DNA of 64,000 nucleotides from Derxia gummosa DSM 723. GTDB taxonomy: Bacteria; Pseudomonadota; Gammaproteobacteria; Burkholderiales; Burkholderiaceae_E. The notes beneath the pieces were generated by a model. It was not told where the DNA came from, did not search any database, and was given only the letters and a program-made list of their open reading frames with translations. A program made the translations under genes and the position numbers. The stretch lies in assembly GCF_000482785.1 (NCBI RefSeq), contig NZ_KI519499.1, positions 372,001-436,000 of the forward strand. Reading direction: 5' to 3'. Position 1 is the first letter of the stretch. Every line of letters starts with the position of its first letter. Below are positions 41,167 through 49,638 of the stretch, piece after piece.

Positions 41167-41592
41167 ATGACCATCAGCGCACGCAACGTCTTCGACGCCA
41201 GCATCACCGCCCTCGTCCCGGGCAAGGTCAACATCGAGCTCGAACTCACCACGGCCACCGGCCTGAAGCTCGTTTCCACCGTCACCGCCGACAGCGCGCG
41301 CGCGCTCGGGCTGGCGGTGGGCAAGGCGGTGGTGGCGATCGTCAAGGCGCCGTCGGTACTGGTGGCGACCGGCACGCCGGGCAAGGGCTTCAGCGCCCGC
41401 AACCAGCTTGCCGGCAGCGTCGCGCATGTGACGCCGGGGCCGGTCAACGCCGAGGTGGCGATCGACGTGGGCGGCGCGCTCGTGCACGCGGTCGTCACCA
41501 ATGACGCGGTGAAGGAACTGGGCCTCGCCGCCGGCGTGCCGGCCATGGCCGTGTTCAAGGCCGGCAGCGTGATGGTGGGCGTGACGGGCTGA
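41167..41592 (+). CDS. mop: di-Mop molbindin, copy 2
   Basis: A second 141-aa di-Mop protein aligns end to end with the first (ISARNVFDASITALVPGKVN, FSARNQLAGSVAHVTPGPVN, FKAGSVMVGVTG) but has diverged widely in between, so the duplication is not recent. It has no clear ribosome site (ccgcac before the ATG). The pair may differ in affinity or form mixed oligomers. It converges on the Mol-type importer genes. Confidence 0.93.
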   Translation: MTISARNVFDASITALVPGKVNIELELTTATGLKLVSTVTADSARALGLAVGKAVVAIVKAPSVLVATGTPGKGFSARNQLAGSVAHVTPGPVNAEVAIDVGGALVHAVVTNDAVKELGLAAGVPAMAVFKAGSVMVGVTG

Positions 41593-41662
41593 ACGGCGCC
41601 GCGCCGGACCGCGCGCCTCGGCCGGAGCCGCGCCGAATGCCTCGGCCGGACCGGTACCCGTC

Positions 41663-42532
41663 TCACTGCGCCGCGAGCGGAAAGAACGCCGCGCGGCGCC
41701 GGTCGGGCGCCTCCACCGCCTCGACGCGGATGCCGTACAGCCGCTCGATCGCCTCGGGCGTGACCACCGCGCGCGGCGCGCCGTCGGCCACGATGCGCCC
41801 GCCCGCGAGCAGCGCGACGCGCGTCGCCGCGTGCAGCGCGTGCTCGGGCGTGTGCGTGCTCATCACGAAGCTGTGGCCCTCGGCGGCGAATTCGCGCACG
41901 AGATCGAGCATCCGCCACTGGTGGCCGTAGTCGAGCGCGGTGGCCGGCTCGTCCATGACGATGGCGCCGGCCTGCTGGGCGATGGCGCGCGCGATCAGCG
42001 CCAGCTGCCGCTCGCCGCCGCTGATCTCGGTGTAGCGGCGCGCCGCCAGATGGCCGATGCCGAGCCGCTCGATCGCCGCCGCGACGATGCGCCGGTCGTC
42101 CACGCCCGCCGCGCCGAAGCGCCCGCGCCAGGGCAGCCGGCCGAGCGCGACGATGTCGGCCACGGTGTACGGAAACGGCGGCACATGGCTTTGCGGCACA
42201 TAGGCGAGGCGGCGCGCGATCTCGCCCTGGCTCCAGTCGTGGATGCGCCGCCCGAGCAGCAGCACCGAGCCGGTCTCGGCCCGGCGCGCGCCGAGCATCA
42301 GCCGCAGCAGCGTGCTCTTGCCGCTGCCGTTGGCGCCGAGCAGCGCCAGCACCTCGCCGCGCCTCAGCTCCAGGTCGATGCCGTCGAGCACGCGCCGCCC
42401 GCCGTAGCCGAAGCCCACGCCGCGCAGCGAGACCAGCGCGGGGCCGACCGGCCTGGCATCCGGCGCAAAGGCCTGCAGCCCGGCGCCGACCGGCGCCGCC
42501 GCGATCGCGTCGATGCCCGCGCGCGCCGCCAT
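41663..42532 (-). CDS. type II ABC importer ATPase (MolC/FecE-like)
   Basis: The 289-aa ATPase has Walker A GANGSGKST, signature EISGGERQLALIARA, Walker B AIVMDEPATALD and the H-loop MSTHTP, typical of BtuD/FecE-type partners. Its N-terminal 30 residues are an Ala-rich extension. Its ATG overlaps the permease TGA by one base (TGATG). With the adjacent permease and binding protein it makes a full BtuCDF-like importer. In Haemophilus the MolBCA system of this class carries molybdate and tungstate, and the Mop and mod genes around it favour that cargo, though iron-chelate or cobalamin use cannot be excluded by sequence. Confidence 0.88.
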   Translation of the reverse strand: MAARAGIDAIAAAPVGAGLQAFAPDARPVGPALVSLRGVGFGYGGRRVLDGIDLELRRGEVLALLGANGSGKSTLLRLMLGARRAETGSVLLLGRRIHDWSQGEIARRLAYVPQSHVPPFPYTVADIVALGRLPWRGRFGAAGVDDRRIVAAAIERLGIGHLAARRYTEISGGERQLALIARAIAQQAGAIVMDEPATALDYGHQWRMLDLVREFAAEGHSFVMSTHTPEHALHAATRVALLAGGRIVADGAPRAVVTPEAIERLYGIRVEAVEAPDRRRAAFFPLAAQ

Positions 42533-43605
42533 CACGACACCCAGGCCCGGCGCACGCGGCCGAGCACCATCAGAAAGATCGGCAGCCCGGCCAGCTCGGT
42601 CACGACGCCGATCGGCAGCTCGGCCGTGCCCACGCCGCGCGCGACCGCGTCGGCGCCGAGCAGGAAGATCGCGCCGATCAGCGCGCTCGCGGGCAGCAGC
42701 CGCGCGTTCACCGGCCCGACCAGCAGCCGCGCCACGTGCGGCACCAGCAGGCCGAGCCAGCCGATCATCCCGGCCATCGCGACGGTGAGCGCCGAGGCCA
42801 CCGTGGCCGCGACGATCACCGCGCCGCGCACCGCGCGCACCGGCACGCCGAGCGAGGCCGCCTCGACCTCGCCCATCGCCAGCGCGTCGAGCTGGCGGCC
42901 GAGCAGCAGCAGCACCGCGATGGCGCCGACCATGCCCGGCGCGAGCCGCGCGATCGTGGTCATGTCGGCCTGGCCGAGCGTGCCCATGAGCCAGTACACG
43001 ATCGCGGGCAGCTGGTTGAGCGGATCGGCCAGGTACTTGACCAGCGACAGCAGCGCCGAGAACAGCGCGCCCGCGAGGATGCCGCCGAGCACCAGCATCA
43101 CGATGCTGTCGATGCCGAACAGCCGCGCGATGCCCGCGCCCACCGCCACCGCCGCGAAACCGCCCGCGATCGCCGTGAGCTGGGTGATGCGCCAGTCGTT
43201 GAACACCACGATGCCGAGCGCCGCGCCGAAGGCCGCGCCCGCGAGCACGCCAAGGATGTTGGGAGACACCAGAGGATTGGCGAACACCGCCTGATAGGCC
43301 GCGCCCGAGGTGGCGAGCGCCGCGCCCACCAGCACCGCCGCCAGCACGCGCGGCAGCCGGATGTCCCACACGAGGTTGCGCAGGAAGGCGAGCCGGTCGG
43401 CCGGCAGGTCGAGCAGGCCGAGGTCGGCCAGTACCAGCCGGAACACGTCGGATGCCGGCAGCGGATAGCGGCCATGGGCCAGCGCGAGCGCCATCGCCAG
43501 CAGCAGCGCGACGGCCAGCGGCGGCAGCAGGCCGAGCGCGCGCAGACCGGCCGGCCGCGCGGGCGCGGCGGCGGTTGGGGACGAGGGAGCGGGAAGAGCC
43601 GACAT
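42532..43605 (-). CDS. type II ABC importer permease (MolB/FecD-like)
   Basis: The 357-aa inner-membrane protein has about ten hydrophobic segments and BtuC/FecCD landmarks: DIRLPRVLAAVLVGAALATSGAAYQAVFANPLVSPNILGV, GWLGLLVPHVARLLVG and PIGVVTELAGLPIFL. Starts at 43605 and 43614 are both possible and neither has a ribosome site. Further extension would run through the operator. A ModE-type palindrome lies 34 bases upstream, supporting regulation by molybdenum. It is divergent from the binding-protein gene and is followed by the ATPase. Confidence 0.9.
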   Translation of the reverse strand: MSALPAPSSPTAAAPARPAGLRALGLLPPLAVALLLAMALALAHGRYPLPASDVFRLVLADLGLLDLPADRLAFLRNLVWDIRLPRVLAAVLVGAALATSGAAYQAVFANPLVSPNILGVLAGAAFGAALGIVVFNDWRITQLTAIAGGFAAVAVGAGIARLFGIDSIVMLVLGGILAGALFSALLSLVKYLADPLNQLPAIVYWLMGTLGQADMTTIARLAPGMVGAIAVLLLLGRQLDALAMGEVEAASLGVPVRAVRGAVIVAATVASALTVAMAGMIGWLGLLVPHVARLLVGPVNARLLPASALIGAIFLLGADAVARGVGTAELPIGVVTELAGLPIFLMVLGRVRRAWVS

Positions 43606-43638
43606 GACCGGCATGAAGCAAGTCACGCTCCACATCAG

Positions 43639-43662
43639 CGCAATGTCATTTTGTAGATAGCG
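43639..43662. promoter_or_regulatory. ModE-type operator in the Mol-type importer divergent promoter
   Basis: A 24-bp dyad with arms CGCAATGT and AGATAGCG. It lies in the only divergent region of the importer, 34 bases from the permease start and about 190 from the binding-protein start. Confidence 0.8.
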
Positions 43663-43853
43663 ATGTCGGATTTGTGCGGATTGCGACGCTTCCGGGCCGC
43701 CAATCTTCATCGCCGCCAGGCAGAACCCATCGTCGGCCCGCGACCGGCCATCGACAGCCACTGGAAATGTTGGTTCGCATATTGCGTGACCCGGCGCGCG
43801 GCCCGGCCGCGCCCCGCCAATCCACCGCCGCCCCGGGCGGCCACGCCAGTGCA

Positions 43854-44924
43854 ATGACCACTCCCCTCCCCCTCCGCCTGATCGCCGGCCTGTGCGCGGC
43901 GCTGCTTTCCGGCGCGCTCGCCGCGCGCGAAGTCACCGACCAGCTCGGCCGCAAGGTCGAGGTGCCCGACCGCGTCGCCAGCGTCTACGGCTCGGCGCCG
44001 CCGCTCACTGTGCTGACCTATGCGCTCGAACCCGGCCTGCTCGCGGGCGTGAACTTCCCCTTCACCGAGGCCGACAAGCGCTGGCTGCCGGCACGCGTCG
44101 CCGGCCTGCCGGTGATGGGCGGCCTCGTCGGCATGGGCCGCACGCTCGACGTGGAAACGCTCATGAACGTCAGGCCCGACCTCGGTCTGGCCTGGAACAC
44201 GAAGTTCAACGACCGCGCGAAGACCGAGGAGGTGTTCGCGCGGGCCGGCGTGCCGCTGCTGTTCATCACGCTCGACAGCCTGGCCGACTGGCCCGCCGCG
44301 CTCGAACTCGTGGGCCGCGCCACCGGCCGCGAGGCGCGCGGCAAGGCGCTGGCCGCCGAGGTGCGCGCCGGCCTCGACCGCGTGAGCAAGGCGCTCGCCG
44401 GCCTGCCGCCCTCGGCCCTGCCGCGCGTGTACTACGCCGAGAGCGCCGACGGCCTCGCCACCGAATGCGACCAGTCCTTCCATGTCGAGCCGATCGCGCT
44501 CGCGGGCGGCTACAACGTCCATCGCTGCGCGCCGTCCAGCCACATGGGCATGGAGCGCGTGAGCCTCGAACAGGTGCTGGCCTGGGACCCGGAATTCATC
44601 GTCACCCAGGAAGCGGCCTTCTACTCGGCGGTGAAGACCGATCCGCGCTGGGCCGGCATCCGCGCGGTGCGCGAGGGCAAGGTGTACTGGGTGCCGCATT
44701 CGCCGTTCAACTGGGGCGACCGGCCGCCGTCGGTGATGCGCGTGCTCGGCGTGCAATGGCTTGCAAGCCTGTTCCATCCGCAGCGCGTCAGGCTCGACAT
44801 CCGGGCCGAGACGAAGCGCTTCTACAGAACGGTGCTCGGCATCGAGCTGAGCGACGCCGACGTAAGCGCGGTGCTCGAACCGCCGGGCGCGGCCGGCACG
44901 GACGGCCACATGCACGCGCACTGA
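43854..44924 (+). CDS. type II ABC importer substrate-binding protein (MolA/BtuF-like)
   Basis: The 356-aa periplasmic protein has a signal ending SGALAAR and the helical-backbone type III binding fold: VTDQLGRKVEVPDRVASVYGSAPPLTVL, VMGGLVGMGRTLDVETLMNVRPDL, and PEFIVTQEAAFYSAVKTDPRWAGIRAVREGKVYWVP. It ends in a His-rich tail (GHMHAH) that could hold metal. The TonB-receptor set in this island implies that it hands an outer-membrane-imported ligand to the divergent permease/ATPase. No ribosome site is evident before the ATG. It contains one dispersed palindrome. Confidence 0.88.
   Translation: MTTPLPLRLIAGLCAALLSGALAAREVTDQLGRKVEVPDRVASVYGSAPPLTVLTYALEPGLLAGVNFPFTEADKRWLPARVAGLPVMGGLVGMGRTLDVETLMNVRPDLGLAWNTKFNDRAKTEEVFARAGVPLLFITLDSLADWPAALELVGRATGREARGKALAAEVRAGLDRVSKALAGLPPSALPRVYYAESADGLATECDQSFHVEPIALAGGYNVHRCAPSSHMGMERVSLEQVLAWDPEFIVTQEAAFYSAVKTDPRWAGIRAVREGKVYWVPHSPFNWGDRPPSVMRVLGVQWLASLFHPQRVRLDIRAETKRFYRTVLGIELSDADVSAVLEPPGAAGTDGHMHAH
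44752..44765 (-). repeat. dispersed palindrome, copy 6 (TGCAATGGCTTGCA)
   Basis: An exact copy in the type II binding-protein gene, spelling V-Q-W-L-A-S with CAA, CTT and GCA. It encodes the same Q-W-L-A tetrapeptide as the copy at 5341 in an unrelated protein, but on the opposite strand. Confidence 0.7.
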
Positions 44925-45038
44925 GCGGCGCGACAGGCCATAAGCAGGCGGCGCGCCAACCGCCTCGACCGCCCGTGGCTCGCCGCACGTGGGACTGGTC
45001 CGACGGCGCGCGGCGAGCGCGCTGCCTACACTGGGCCG

Positions 45039-46370
45039 GTGCCCAACGACCTCGCCCTCCTGCCCAGCGCCGAATGGCCCTACGTCCAGATCCTCGTGCG
45101 ACTGGCGCTGAGCCTTGCGCTCGGCCTGCTGATCGGACTGGAGCGCGAGCGGCGCGGCAAGGAGGCCGGGCTGCGCACCTTCGGCTTCGTGAGCCTGCTC
45201 GGCGCGCTCGGCGGGTCGCTCGGCCATGACTTCGCGCTGCTGGTGCTGGCGCTGGTCGGCCTGCTCGCGGTGCTGCTCAACGTGCAGACGCTGCGCGCCA
45301 ACCAGGGCACCGAACTCACCACCTCGGCCGCGATGCTCGTGACCTGCCTGGCCGGCATCCTCTGCGGACTCGGGCACACGGTGTCGCCGGCGGCGGTCAT
45401 GGTCATCGCGACGGCGCTGCTCGCGTGGAAGGAGCGACTCGCGGGCTTTTCCACCGGCCTCACCGAGGGCGAGCTGCGCTCGGCGCTGCTGCTCGCCATC
45501 CTCGCGCTCGTGATCTATCCGGCGCTGCCGACGGGCGCGGTCGGGCCCTGGGGGCTGATCGAGCCGAGGGCTGCGTGGATCGCGGTCATCCTCATCGCCA
45601 CGATCGGCTCGGTGAACTACATCCTCTGGAAGCTCTACGGCTCGCGCGGCACCGAGCTGTCGGGCTTTCTCGGCGGGCTGGTCAACAGCAACTTCACGGT
45701 CATCGAGCTGTCGACGCGGCTGCGCGCGGGCAGCGAGGCGGGCCTGGAGACCGCCTATCGCGGCATCGTGCTGGCCACCGGCGCGATGCTGCTGCGCAAC
45801 GCCGGCGTGCTGATGATCCTCGCGCCGATCGCGCTGGTCGGCTCGCTGCCGGCCTTCGCGCTCATGACGGCGGTCGCCGCCGCGCTGGTGCTGTGGAGCC
45901 TGCGCCGGCGCCAGCCGCAGGCGCGCGAGCCGGGGCCGCCGGCGCTCGAATTCGACCTGCCCTTCTCGCTGCCGGTGGCGCTGCGCTACGGCGCGATCTT
46001 CCTGCTGCTGCACATCGCGGGCGGGCTGACCGGGCGCCAGCTCGGCAATGCCGGCTTCTACGCGGTGAGCGTGGCGGGCGGCTTCATGTCGAGCGCGAGC
46101 GCGGTGGCCGCCGCCGCCACGCTCGCGGCCCAGGGCAGCCTGCCGCCGACGGTGGCCGGCAAGGGCGCGATCCTCGCGTCGTTCACGAGCATCGCGTTCA
46201 GCCTGTCCTTCGTGCTGCGCGCGCGCCAGCGGGCGCTGATGCGGCGGCTCGTGGTGGCCGCCGTGTGCATCGCGGTCGCGGGCCTCGCGGGCATGCTGGT
46301 GGCGGACAGCGCGGCGCCCGTGGTCGAGCACTGGCTGTCGCGCCTCGGCGGTACCCCGGTCAGCGAATGA
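45039..46370 (+). CDS. MgtC/SapB-type membrane protein with DUF4010 region
   Basis: The 443-aa inner-membrane protein has an N-terminal MgtC/SapB-like domain ([36 protein letters not shown]). A larger set of hydrophobic segments of the DUF4010 type follows ([35 protein letters not shown]). Proteins of this build are linked to divalent-cation homeostasis, but their transport role is unproven. It starts at a GTG with no strong ribosome site. It converges with nifK, and the two coding ends overlap by 11 bases. Confidence 0.88.
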   Translation: MPNDLALLPSAEWPYVQILVRLALSLALGLLIGLERERRGKEAGLRTFGFVSLLGALGGSLGHDFALLVLALVGLLAVLLNVQTLRANQGTELTTSAAMLVTCLAGILCGLGHTVSPAAVMVIATALLAWKERLAGFSTGLTEGELRSALLLAILALVIYPALPTGAVGPWGLIEPRAAWIAVILIATIGSVNYILWKLYGSRGTELSGFLGGLVNSNFTVIELSTRLRAGSEAGLETAYRGIVLATGAMLLRNAGVLMILAPIALVGSLPAFALMTAVAAALVLWSLRRRQPQAREPGPPALEFDLPFSLPVALRYGAIFLLLHIAGGLTGRQLGNAGFYAVSVAGGFMSSASAVAAAATLAAQGSLPPTVAGKGAILASFTSIAFSLSFVLRARQRALMRRLVVAAVCIAVAGLAGMLVADSAAPVVEHWLSRLGGTPVSE

Positions 46371-47916
46371 TGTCGTAGCTGTAGTCGGTGCGGCCCGCGA
46401 CGATGGTGTTCGCGTCCAGTGTCTCGAAGAACTCGTCGAGCAGGGCAACCAGTACCCGCAATCCACCTTCATAGCCCCAGATCGGATAGCGGTGGTAGTG
46501 GTGGCGGTCGAAGATCGGGAAGGCCAGGCGGATCAGCGGCGTGCCGGTATCGCGTTCGAGGTACTTGCCGTAGGTGTTGCCGATCAGGAAGTCGACCGGC
46601 TCGGTGTACAGCAGCGAGCGCATGTGCCAGAGGTCGCACTTGGGGTAGGTCTTGCAGCCGGCGCCGTAAGGGCTGGCGTCGAACAGCTTCTGCATGTCGG
46701 CGGCCCAGTCGTTGTCGCCGTTGGTGGCGAGCACGTGCACGGGCTCGGCGCCGATCTCGAGCAGGAACTGCGACAGGCCGTACAGCAGGTCGGGATCGCC
46801 GTACATGGCGTAGCGCTTGCCGTGCAGATGCGCATGCGAATCGGCCATCGCGTCCACCAAGTTGCCGCGCTCGGCTTCGAGGCTCGCGGGCACGGGCTTG
46901 CCGGTGAGGCGAGCGATTTCCATGATGAAGGCATCGGTCGCGGCCACGCCGATCGGGCAGTGCAGCACCACGGCTTCCTGGCCCTTCTCGCGCACGTACT
47001 TGGCGGTCTTTTCGCAGCACCAGCCCTGCATGAAGATCGTCGCCCTGGCATTCAGCGCGCGCTCGATCTCGGCCTTGGTGGTGCCGCCGTGGTACATGCG
47101 GTACTCGCCGTCGGTGGGCGTGTTCCAGGCCAGCGACGGGTCGCAGATGATGGTGTAGTCGATGCCGAAGGCCTCGAAGATGCGGCGCACCACCGGCATG
47201 TTGCCGACCACGAAGCCGTCGAAGCCGCCGACGAAGTTGATGCTTCCGTTCGGCTCGCGCACCAGCGGCTCGCCCTGCTGGGCCTTGCCGTCCCAGAAGT
47301 ACTGGAGCACGCCCTTGAGCGCGTTGTCGTAGCCGGTGATGTGGCTGCCGACGAAGGCCGGCGTGTGCGCGAAGGGCACGTCGAAGTCCTTGGGCACGCT
47401 GCCCTTGGTCTTGGCGTTCTTGATGAAGGCATCAAGGTCGTCGCCGATCACCTCGGCCATGCAGGTGGTCGACACCGAAATCATGTCCGGCTGATACAGG
47501 TTATAGGCGTTGGCGAGGCCGTCGATCATGTTGTTGAGGCCGCCGAACACCGCGGCGTCCTCCGTCATCGACGACGACACGCAGCTCGTCGGCTCCTTGA
47601 AGTGACGGCTGAAGTGCGAGCGGTAGTAGGCCACGCAGCCCTGCGAGCCATGCACGAAGGACAGCGTCTTGTGGAAGCCGTTGGCCACGTACACCGCGCC
47701 GAGCGGCTGGCAGGCCTTGGCCGGGTTCACGACCAACCCTTCGCGCGCGAAGTTCTTCTCGCGGTATTCGGGCGTCTTGGTCCATTGCACGATCTCGGCG
47801 ATGGCTTCGTCGCTGTGGTTGAACTCGAACTGCTTCTTGTCGGCGAAGAGCTTCTGGTACTCGGGTTCGCGGAACAGCAGTTCGTGGTCGATGACCTTGG
47901 CGGCACTCTGGGGCAC
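46360..47916 (-). CDS. nifK: nitrogenase MoFe protein beta chain, solitary gene
   Basis: The 518-aa protein is a full-length NifK. The P-cluster cysteines are all present: Cys69 (AKACQPLGA), Cys94 (QGCVAYY) and Cys152 ([13 protein letters not shown]). The long N-terminal arm typical of NifK rather than VnfK or AnfK is also present. Tyr98 replaces the Phe of Azotobacter, and Ala187 replaces the cluster-ligating Ser188. This pairing is known in Gluconacetobacter, where the Tyr coordinates the oxidised P-cluster. It begins at GTG with GGAG upstream. NifK normally follows nifD, but here neither nifH nor nifD is adjacent and a ModE-type box lies 82 bases upstream. The reading frame is intact. Confidence 0.97.
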   Translation of the reverse strand: MPQSAAKVIDHELLFREPEYQKLFADKKQFEFNHSDEAIAEIVQWTKTPEYREKNFAREGLVVNPAKACQPLGAVYVANGFHKTLSFVHGSQGCVAYYRSHFSRHFKEPTSCVSSSMTEDAAVFGGLNNMIDGLANAYNLYQPDMISVSTTCMAEVIGDDLDAFIKNAKTKGSVPKDFDVPFAHTPAFVGSHITGYDNALKGVLQYFWDGKAQQGEPLVREPNGSINFVGGFDGFVVGNMPVVRRIFEAFGIDYTIICDPSLAWNTPTDGEYRMYHGGTTKAEIERALNARATIFMQGWCCEKTAKYVREKGQEAVVLHCPIGVAATDAFIMEIARLTGKPVPASLEAERGNLVDAMADSHAHLHGKRYAMYGDPDLLYGLSQFLLEIGAEPVHVLATNGDNDWAADMQKLFDASPYGAGCKTYPKCDLWHMRSLLYTEPVDFLIGNTYGKYLERDTGTPLIRLAFPIFDRHHYHRYPIWGYEGGLRVLVALLDEFFETLDANTIVAGRTDYSYDIIR

Positions 47917-47997
47917 GGGGGACTCCGGTGAGGAAAGGGAAGTGAGGCGCTGTCTTGCGCGGCGGCCGGCATCCCCCCGAACCCCGGAGACCTCCGG

Positions 47998-48021
47998 CGC
48001 AATGTTTTTTAATGTATTTCG
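47998..48021. promoter_or_regulatory. ModE-type operator upstream of nifK
   Basis: A 24-bp element with arms CGCAATGT and GTATTTCG around a T-run, 82 bases before the nifK GTG. A weak sigma-54-like GG-N10-GC pair (minus strand, 48062-48077) lies just upstream of it, but with poor flanking match. ModE could activate or repress nifK. Confidence 0.7.
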
Positions 48022-48175
48022 TCATGACGCCGATTCCGCTTGCGCTGGATCAAGCGGGCGCGGCACCTGCGTCGCCATTTCCAGGCGAACGATGAGCATT
48101 TCTCTTCGTACCGAGCTGCGAAAAGGCGACGGCCAGCACTCGCATCCGGCATGCTCATTGCCTTCGGACAGTTTT

Positions 48176-48199
48176 CGTAATGTTTACGACAATATTCCG
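48176..48199. promoter_or_regulatory. ModE-type operator at the di-haem peroxidase start
   Basis: A 24-bp element with arms CGTAATGT and ATATTCCG. It contains a perfect inner dyad TCGTAA-TGT-TTACGA (48175-48189). It ends four bases before the ATG at 48204, so bound ModE would sit over the transcription start or leader. Confidence 0.75.
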
Positions 48200-48203
48200 A
48201 AAA

Positions 48204-49613
48204 ATGGGCAACAGAAGCAGCAGATCCGGCAACGCGGGCCGTCCACCGCGTCTCCTGCGCAGGCTCGCTGCAAGCGCTTTCACGCTGCTGGTCGCGGCCT
48301 GCGGCGGCGGCGGTGGCGGCGCACCGGGCCAGCCGGCCGGCGCTGGCGCCGACACCGCCGGCGCCGATCTCGACACCGCGCTGCGCGCCGCGCTCGCGGC
48401 CAATGCCGTCGTGCTGCCCGCGCGACCCGAGGTGGCCGACGCCCGGTACAACCTCGGCGCCAACCTGTTCCAGAGCACGCTGCTGTCGGGCAACCGCAAG
48501 GTCTCGTGCGCGAGCTGCCATCCGATCGGCAACGCGGGCGTCGACAACCTCGTGCTGTCGATCGGCATCAACGGCAGCGGCAGTCCGCCGACGCGTACCG
48601 GCTCGCCGGTCATCCATCGCAACGCGCCCGGTCTCGTCAACCTCGGACTCGGCATCGCCACGCGGCTCTTTCACGACGGCCGCGTCGCCCTCGTCGATGG
48701 CCGCTACGTCACGCCAGCCGGCAGCCAGCTGCCCGACGGCCTTGCCAGCGTGGTCGCGGCCCAGGCGCTGTTTCCGCTGCTGTCGCGTGACGAGATGCTC
48801 GGCTGGCCCGCCGCCGACGACGACAACGAGCTGGCCGACCTCGTCGCGGCCGACACCGCGCCCGAGTCCGACCCGAAGCCGGTGTGGGCCGGCATCGTCG
48901 CGCGACTCGTGGCCGATGCCGGCTTCGCGAGCCAGTTGCGCGTCGCCTATCCCGACCTGCCGCCCGGCGCCATCGGCATCGAGCACATCGCAAACGCGCT
49001 GGCCGCCTTCGAGCAGCGGCGCTGGTATTCGCTGGGCGGTAACCGCTACCTGCCCGGCTATCTCGCCGGCAGCGCCGAGCTGCCCGACGACGCCAAGCGC
49101 GGCGGCATCCTGTTCCACGGCCGTGCCGGCTGCGCGCGCTGCCACTCGGGGCCGCTGTTCACCGACCAGAAGTTCCACAACCTCGCGGTGCCGCAGATCG
49201 GCCCGGGCTTCGGCGCCGGCGCACGCGCCACGCCGGCCCATGACGCCGGCCGCGAAGGCGTCACGGGCGACGCCGCCGACCGCTACGCCTTCCTCACGCC
49301 CTCGCTCTGGGAGGTGCGCCACACCTTCCCCTATCTGCACAACGGCGTGTACGCCACGCTCGACGAAGTCATCCGCCACCACCTCGCGCCGGCCGAACGC
49401 GCCCTCGCCTTCCGCTGCACCGGCGAGCTGCGCAGCGGGGGCAACGTCGTCGCCTGCCGCGACAGCACGACCGCCGCCGCGCTCTACGCCGACATGGTCG
49501 CCCGCCTCGACCCGCTGCTCGCCGCCCCGCCGTCGCTGAGCGACGCCGACATCGCCGATCTCATCGCCTTCCTCAACCAGCTCACCGACGGCAACAACGT
49601 CTCGGTGCGCTGA
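48204..49613 (+). CDS. di-haem cytochrome c peroxidase/MauG-like lipoprotein
   Basis: The 469-aa protein has a lipobox (TLLVAAC), so it is a membrane-anchored periplasmic protein. Its two haem sites are CASCH at 102-106 and CARCH at 310-314, with the CCP/MauG framework (NLGANLFQSTLLSGNRKVSCASC, LFHDGRV, ALAAFEQRRW, FLTPSLWEVRHTFPYLHNGVYATL). Relatives reduce peroxide or carry out long-range oxidation of partner proteins, as MbnH does in copper acquisition. The ATG at 48204 is chosen because an upstream ATG at 48180 lies inside the ModE box. It is followed after 25 bases by the sulfite-oxidase-like lipoprotein. Confidence 0.88.
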   Translation: MGNRSSRSGNAGRPPRLLRRLAASAFTLLVAACGGGGGGAPGQPAGAGADTAGADLDTALRAALAANAVVLPARPEVADARYNLGANLFQSTLLSGNRKVSCASCHPIGNAGVDNLVLSIGINGSGSPPTRTGSPVIHRNAPGLVNLGLGIATRLFHDGRVALVDGRYVTPAGSQLPDGLASVVAAQALFPLLSRDEMLGWPAADDDNELADLVAADTAPESDPKPVWAGIVARLVADAGFASQLRVAYPDLPPGAIGIEHIANALAAFEQRRWYSLGGNRYLPGYLAGSAELPDDAKRGGILFHGRAGCARCHSGPLFTDQKFHNLAVPQIGPGFGAGARATPAHDAGREGVTGDAADRYAFLTPSLWEVRHTFPYLHNGVYATLDEVIRHHLAPAERALAFRCTGELRSGGNVVACRDSTTAAALYADMVARLDPLLAAPPSLSDADIADLIAFLNQLTDGNNVSVR

Positions 49614-49638
49614 CCCACGCCAACTACAGGAGAACTTC

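Noticed and set aside
43707-46472. A 921-codon minus-strand frame across the type II binding-protein and MgtC-like genes
   Set aside because: Its His/Glu/Arg-rich low-complexity product is the antisense of two well-supported genes.
46360-47916. nifK as a pseudogene because it is isolated
   Set aside because: The frame is intact and full length, and all P-cluster cysteines and conserved blocks are present, so it is probably functional.
48062-48077. A sigma-54 promoter for nifK
   Set aside because: GG-N10-GC spacing is right, but the flanking bases fit poorly and no TGT-N10-ACA site lies upstream. This is not enough for a feature.
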